Source of the DNA: Henckelia pumila
Taxonomy: Eukaryota; Streptophyta; Magnoliopsida; Lamiales; Gesneriaceae
DNA: 64,000 nucleotides
Assembly (NCBI RefSeq): GCF_033568475.1
Contig: NC_133121.1
Location: 8,556,001-8,620,000, forward strand
Direction of reading: 5' to 3'
This document shows positions 60,218 through 64,000 of this stretch, in pieces; the first letter of the stretch is position 1; every line of letters starts with the position of its first letter. The position numbers were made by a program, and so were the translations under genes. The notes beneath the pieces are model-generated. The model worked only from the letters and a program-made list of their open reading frames with translations, was not told the DNA's origin and made no database searches.

Positions 60218-63200
60218 CTAACAAGATGGAGGCTGAAGTTGTTTAAGCCGTCTTACTACCTGCTTCATTGTTGGCCTGCTCGACAGCGAGTCGACAGTAC
60301 AAACAACTGCCAGATGCAAGACTTCGACCAAATCGTCGTGCGGGCTCGAATCCCACAACCCAGCAGTAAAGAATTCCTTGGCATGGCCTTGCCGTAGAAG
60401 CATGCACGCCCAAGCGACAATGTTGAATCCGTTTCCATAGGAAGAGAAGGATGGATCCAGAGCTTTCTTATCGGAGATTAACTCAAGCAACACAACCCCG
60501 TAGCTATATACATCAGCCTTGTCGGAAACACGGCAAGTCATGGCGTATTCTGGAGCTACGTACCCGAAAGTTCCTGCCACACCAGTTGTGGCATGAGTTT
60601 CGGAAGTCCCCAGTAGCCTAGCCAGTCCAAAATCGGATAGATAGGCATTATGCTCCTCATCCAGCAGAATATTGCTTGGCTTCACATCACGATGAAGAAC
60701 ACGTGGGACACATTGATCATGTAGGTAGGCGAGTGCCCTTGCAACGTCTAAAGCAATCTTGTGTAGTATTCTCCAATCAACAGCTCTGGTGGATCTTTCT
60801 TGAATGAACTTTTCAAGATTGCCACCTGGTAAATAATTGTAAATCAGAAACATCTCGGTTTCACTGGCATGATATCCTATCAAAGTAACAAGGTTTCGAT
60901 GGCGAAGCCTCCCCAGGGTTTTGATTTCTGCATCAAACTGCTGAACACCTTGGAAACGCCCCAGTGCAAGGCGTTTTACGGCAACCAGGACTCCTGGAGC
61001 AACCTCAGCTTTGTATGTTGCTCCAAAACCTCCGCTGCCGATGCAGTTGCTTGTATTAAAACTTGCTGTGGCACGCACAACAATATCAAACGTCAGTGGA
61101 ACACCAATGTCGGCAAAGGTGATCACTTCCTTTCGGGCGGTTCCACTTACTCGGGACCGTGGTTTCCACTTTCTTGTGTAAAAGAATAGAACAATAAGAG
61201 CAAGAAGAACAGACACAATAGCTGCAGCTGATGTTATAGAAGCGATCTCAATTGCGTTGAAGCCTCCACGTCCACTTGTTTCATTTGGATTTGATGATGG
61301 AGAAGTAGCATCATTTTGCGGGTTTCTGTGTTGATCAGCAGCTGGCGAAGCTAGCAAGAACGAAGGGCAAGGCTGGAGGAAAGGGTTCCCAACGAAACTG
61401 TCGCATTTGGTGGAATTATTATTCAGAGGCAGAGGTCCAGAAAAATTATTGAATGACACATTAAATGTCAACAGAGTGGTCATGTTTGCCACCTTTGCGG
61501 GGATCTGCCCAGAAAACTTGTTGTTGTTCAGGAGGAGGACCTTCAAGTTCCTCAAATTCTCAAGATTTTTAGGAATTTCACCAGACAAAGAGTTTGAAGA
61601 CAGGTCAAGAACTTCCAGAGAGTGGAGCTGTGCCAAGCTTGCAGGGATGGAACCATTCAGAGAATTTCCAGCTAAAGAAAGGCATCGTAGATCCTTTATC
61701 TGGCCAAGGTTGCTAGGAATCAGACCTTGCAAACGGTTCCAGCTTAAATTAAGAACATCAAGTGACACCAAGTCACCGAGGCTGGAAGGAAGACCACCCA
61801 CCAGTTGATTAGACGAAGCATCCAGAAGCAGCAGAGACTTGCACATTGTGCCAACATCTATCGGAATTCGGCCAGATAACCAATTCGCAGAGACGTTGAC
61901 AATCATACCTCTCACTTGATCACACTTTTCAAAAAAACTTCCAGGGAACGATCCAGTAAGCTTGTTGCCACCAGCAAGAAAGGCATAAACTGTTTGCTTT
62001 CCCAATCTTTCAGATGCAATAGGCATTGACTGCACGAGGCCTGTGAAGTTGTTAGAACCAAAGTTATGGATCACGGAGAAAGTACCAGCATCTTCAAAAA
62101 ATGGCAAAGAAGTTTCAATCTGAGTTCTATATCCAAAATACGATATATATGCTGCAGATGGATCATAAGGCTCTTGGGATTCCACATATGTTGATTGCAC
62201 TGGTGCACAAGATCCATTAAATCTGGGAATTGTACCAGTTAAAGTATTCCCACTGATATCAAACCGAGTCATACAAGGAACACGAATTTTGTCAGGGATC
62301 TCACCACTAAGTCTATTTGAGCTCAAATCGAGAAAATGCAGTTTCTTGCAATTACTAAATGCCTCCGGGACATGTCCAGAATGAAAATTTTGAGCCAAAT
62401 TCAACACCTCCAAATTGTCACAAGAACCCCAACTAACAGGCAACATTCCTTCAAGAGTTGCTCGAGGTACCCAGACCACCCGCAAGCTTGAGAGACTAGT
62501 AACTTCGACTGGAATTGTACCTTCATAGAAATTATATTCATCACCAGTATAAGCCAACTTTTCCATTGTGAGACCACTTCCAAGACTTTCGATATTCGGA
62601 AGAGGATCCCATAAGCTTGACAACACAAGGACAGATAAATTTGAGCACCCTTCGAGCTCAGATGGTATGGTGCCACTAAAACTGTTTCTTGAAACATCCA
62701 GCACTTCAAGCTGACTCAGCCGACCAAGTTCACTTGGAATAGCATATTCCAACATATTTGAGAACAGCACAAGCGTTTTCAACCAGCTACAGTTTCCAAG
62801 AGTTTTAGGAATGCCTTCAGACAAGTAATTCCCTGAAAGCTCCAAATACTCAAGCTTCCCGCAGTTATCACCAATCTCAACGGGAATCGGCCCATTGAGC
62901 ATATTGTAGGACAAGTAAAGCCCGCTTAAATCTTTAAAATTGCCAATAAACACCGGGATTGATCCATTAATCCGATTCCCAGCTAGATTCAAAACTTCAA
63001 GAGCAACACAGGCAGATAGAGAGCTTGGAATCCCCCCAAATATCTGATTAAATCCCAAGTTAAGAACTTTCAACTTTTTCAAACCATAAAATTGAGCGGG
63101 CAAAGAGCCTGAGATCAAATTCCCTTCCAGGTCAAGATTCTCAAGATTTTCCATGCCCCAAATTTCCGCCGGAATCCCACCACTCAGCTCATTGAAGGGC

Positions 63201-63619
63201 AGGGATAAAATCCTGAGTCCAGTAAGTTTTGCAATAGAAGGGCTCAGTGTACCCAAAATTTTACCTTCACTTTCCAGACAAGGCCTTCTAATTCCAAACC
63301 CGTACAAAGGGAATTGAGCAATTCTAGCACAAGACAAAGAATTACCTCCACCAGAAACATTCAACGCCACGACCCGCGAACCCGAATCACACGAAACCCC
63401 GGCCCACGCACAGTGATCCGGGCTATTCAAATTCCAGCTACTCAGCACACCAGAAGGGTCCGAAAGCGAATCCTTCAACTCCAAGAGCACGGATTTATCC
63501 GAATCGGAGCCCGAAACAGCTCGCTCCTGAGCTGAAAACAAGACAACACAGAGGAAAACCAAAACCCTCAACGGCTTGTGAAGATGGTGCCATATCATAA
63601 GAAAAGAACGACAACCCAT
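60218..63619 (-). CDS. RPK2: LRR receptor-like kinase of the RPK2/TOAD2 type
   Basis: RPK2 is a plasma-membrane LRR receptor kinase with roles in meristem size, anther and embryo development. A single-exon frame of 1133 residues starts at Met in MGCRSF (63619), followed by a hydrophobic signal sequence ending near residue 37. LRRNT sequence ([19 protein letters not shown]) and about 20 leucine-rich repeats in two blocks follow; an island-like insert at about 475-545 separates them. The transmembrane segment is near 788-810. In the kinase the glycine loop [11 protein letters not shown] is near 856, catalytic Lys in VAVKRL near 878, HRDVKPSN near 976, DFG near 996 and APEY near 1023. All key catalytic residues are present. 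Length and domain order match RPK2 of other eudicots (about 1150 residues). The frame stays open 84 codons upstream to 63871, but that region lacks a signal peptide and is compositionally like a leader. Confidence 0.95.
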   Translation of the reverse strand: MGCRSFLMIWHHLHKPLRVLVFLCVVLFSAQERAVSGSDSDKSVLLELKDSLSDPSGVLSSWNLNSPDHCAWAGVSCDSGSRVVALNVSGGGNSLSCARIAQFPLYGFGIRRPCLESEGKILGTLSPSIAKLTGLRILSLPFNELSGGIPAEIWGMENLENLDLEGNLISGSLPAQFYGLKKLKVLNLGFNQIFGGIPSSLSACVALEVLNLAGNRINGSIPVFIGNFKDLSGLYLSYNMLNGPIPVEIGDNCGKLEYLELSGNYLSEGIPKTLGNCSWLKTLVLFSNMLEYAIPSELGRLSQLEVLDVSRNSFSGTIPSELEGCSNLSVLVLSSLWDPLPNIESLGSGLTMEKLAYTGDEYNFYEGTIPVEVTSLSSLRVVWVPRATLEGMLPVSWGSCDNLEVLNLAQNFHSGHVPEAFSNCKKLHFLDLSSNRLSGEIPDKIRVPCMTRFDISGNTLTGTIPRFNGSCAPVQSTYVESQEPYDPSAAYISYFGYRTQIETSLPFFEDAGTFSVIHNFGSNNFTGLVQSMPIASERLGKQTVYAFLAGGNKLTGSFPGSFFEKCDQVRGMIVNVSANWLSGRIPIDVGTMCKSLLLLDASSNQLVGGLPSSLGDLVSLDVLNLSWNRLQGLIPSNLGQIKDLRCLSLAGNSLNGSIPASLAQLHSLEVLDLSSNSLSGEIPKNLENLRNLKVLLLNNNKFSGQIPAKVANMTTLLTFNVSFNNFSGPLPLNNNSTKCDSFVGNPFLQPCPSFLLASPAADQHRNPQNDATSPSSNPNETSGRGGFNAIEIASITSAAAIVSVLLALIVLFFYTRKWKPRSRVSGTARKEVITFADIGVPLTFDIVVRATASFNTSNCIGSGGFGATYKAEVAPGVLVAVKRLALGRFQGVQQFDAEIKTLGRLRHRNLVTLIGYHASETEMFLIYNYLPGGNLEKFIQERSTRAVDWRILHKIALDVARALAYLHDQCVPRVLHRDVKPSNILLDEEHNAYLSDFGLARLLGTSETHATTGVAGTFGYVAPEYAMTCRVSDKADVYSYGVVLLELISDKKALDPSFSSYGNGFNIVAWACMLLRQGHAKEFFTAGLWDSSPHDDLVEVLHLAVVCTVDSLSSRPTMKQVVRRLKQLQPPSC

Positions 63620-64000
63620 TGCCGAAGAACCAAAAGTGTTCCTCAAAAAGCCCCAAGAAAAGCTCGGACCCTCGCTTGTCCCCCTCTTTCTTGCAATCAG
63701 GTAATGGAGAGCAGTGAAAAACCCTAACCCTAATTCGGGATTAGCTTTTTTCTCCTTCTTCTTCAAATTATAGTCGTGAAATGGAGTCCACGGAGAGACC
63801 AAAGAGAGGAGAGAGGGAGGAGGAGGAGGAAGAAGCAGTGGGGTTGCTCTTTGTTTGTTCTCCTTTGACAAAACGCGTTACTTCGCAATTTCATTGTCTC
63901 TGTGTCTTTGGTCTTCTCTTGTAATAATTTTCCCTTTTTTTTCCCTTTTTTTTAAAAAAAAAAATATTTATGTTCACCATTTTTATATTTCAGAGAATTT
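63620..64000 (-). other. 5' UTR and proximal promoter of the RPK2-type gene
   Basis: Contains AAACCCTAACCCTAATT (telo-box-like) at 63719-63735 and purine-rich GAGAGAGGAGAGAGGGAGG at about 63802-63822. An in-frame upstream ATG (63869-63871) would add 84 residues without an intervening stop. The window ends in AT-rich sequence. Confidence 0.45.

Noticed and set aside
61407-61808. 133-codon plus-strand ORF
   Set aside because: It is the antisense shadow of the LRR region of the RPK2-type gene.

Overview
The window is nuclear DNA from a eudicot land plant. It is very AT-rich, its genes have GT-AG introns, and several genes closely match well-known plant families: ribosomal protein eL39, LONGIFOLIA, a NINJA/AFP protein and an RPK2-type receptor kinase. 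Most of the remaining sequence is transposable elements. I cannot fix the species.

Layout. 1-3335 is the 3' end of a Ty3/gypsy chromovirus with one 2.6-kb LTR. 3600-5619 (minus) is a broken DUF1985-like gene. 7069-8032 holds two MITEs. 8467-8717 is the eL39 gene with telo-box, site II and TATA promoter elements. 10166-24870 has no host gene that I can see but is a mosaic of DNA transposons, including a Copia relic nested in a hAT element (13582-18576) and a MULE nested in a Tourist-like MITE (22816-24360). 25958-29647 is a five-exon LONGIFOLIA gene. 30165-31700 is a decayed Copia pol relic. 34352-34735 (minus) is a small conserved gene of uncertain function. 35537-47812 (minus) is a Copia element interrupted twice inside its reverse transcriptase region: by a solo LTR (36590-37863) and by a short gypsy element with LTRs, an intact gag and no pol (38000-44747). 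A small Helitron follows (47855-48148). 51142-52919 is an AFP/NINJA gene with ABRE-like boxes upstream. 54861-59708 looks like a PIF/Harbinger-type element that keeps a Myb/SANT-like ORF but no visible transposase. 60218-63619 (minus) is an RPK2-type LRR receptor kinase.

How the parts relate. The host genes are unlinked in function: translation (eL39), organ elongation (LONGIFOLIA), ABA/JA repression (AFP) and receptor signalling (RPK2). The more unusual content is in the mobile DNA. The best candidates for a second look are the SANT-only PIF-type element with a 102-bp in-frame repeat and its apparent MITE relative 32 kb away, the gag-only gypsy element, and the solo LTR carrying an array of about a dozen ATCGGA(N3)TCCGAT half-palindromes. 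Target-site duplications that I could read directly define most element boundaries. All comparisons were made by eye.
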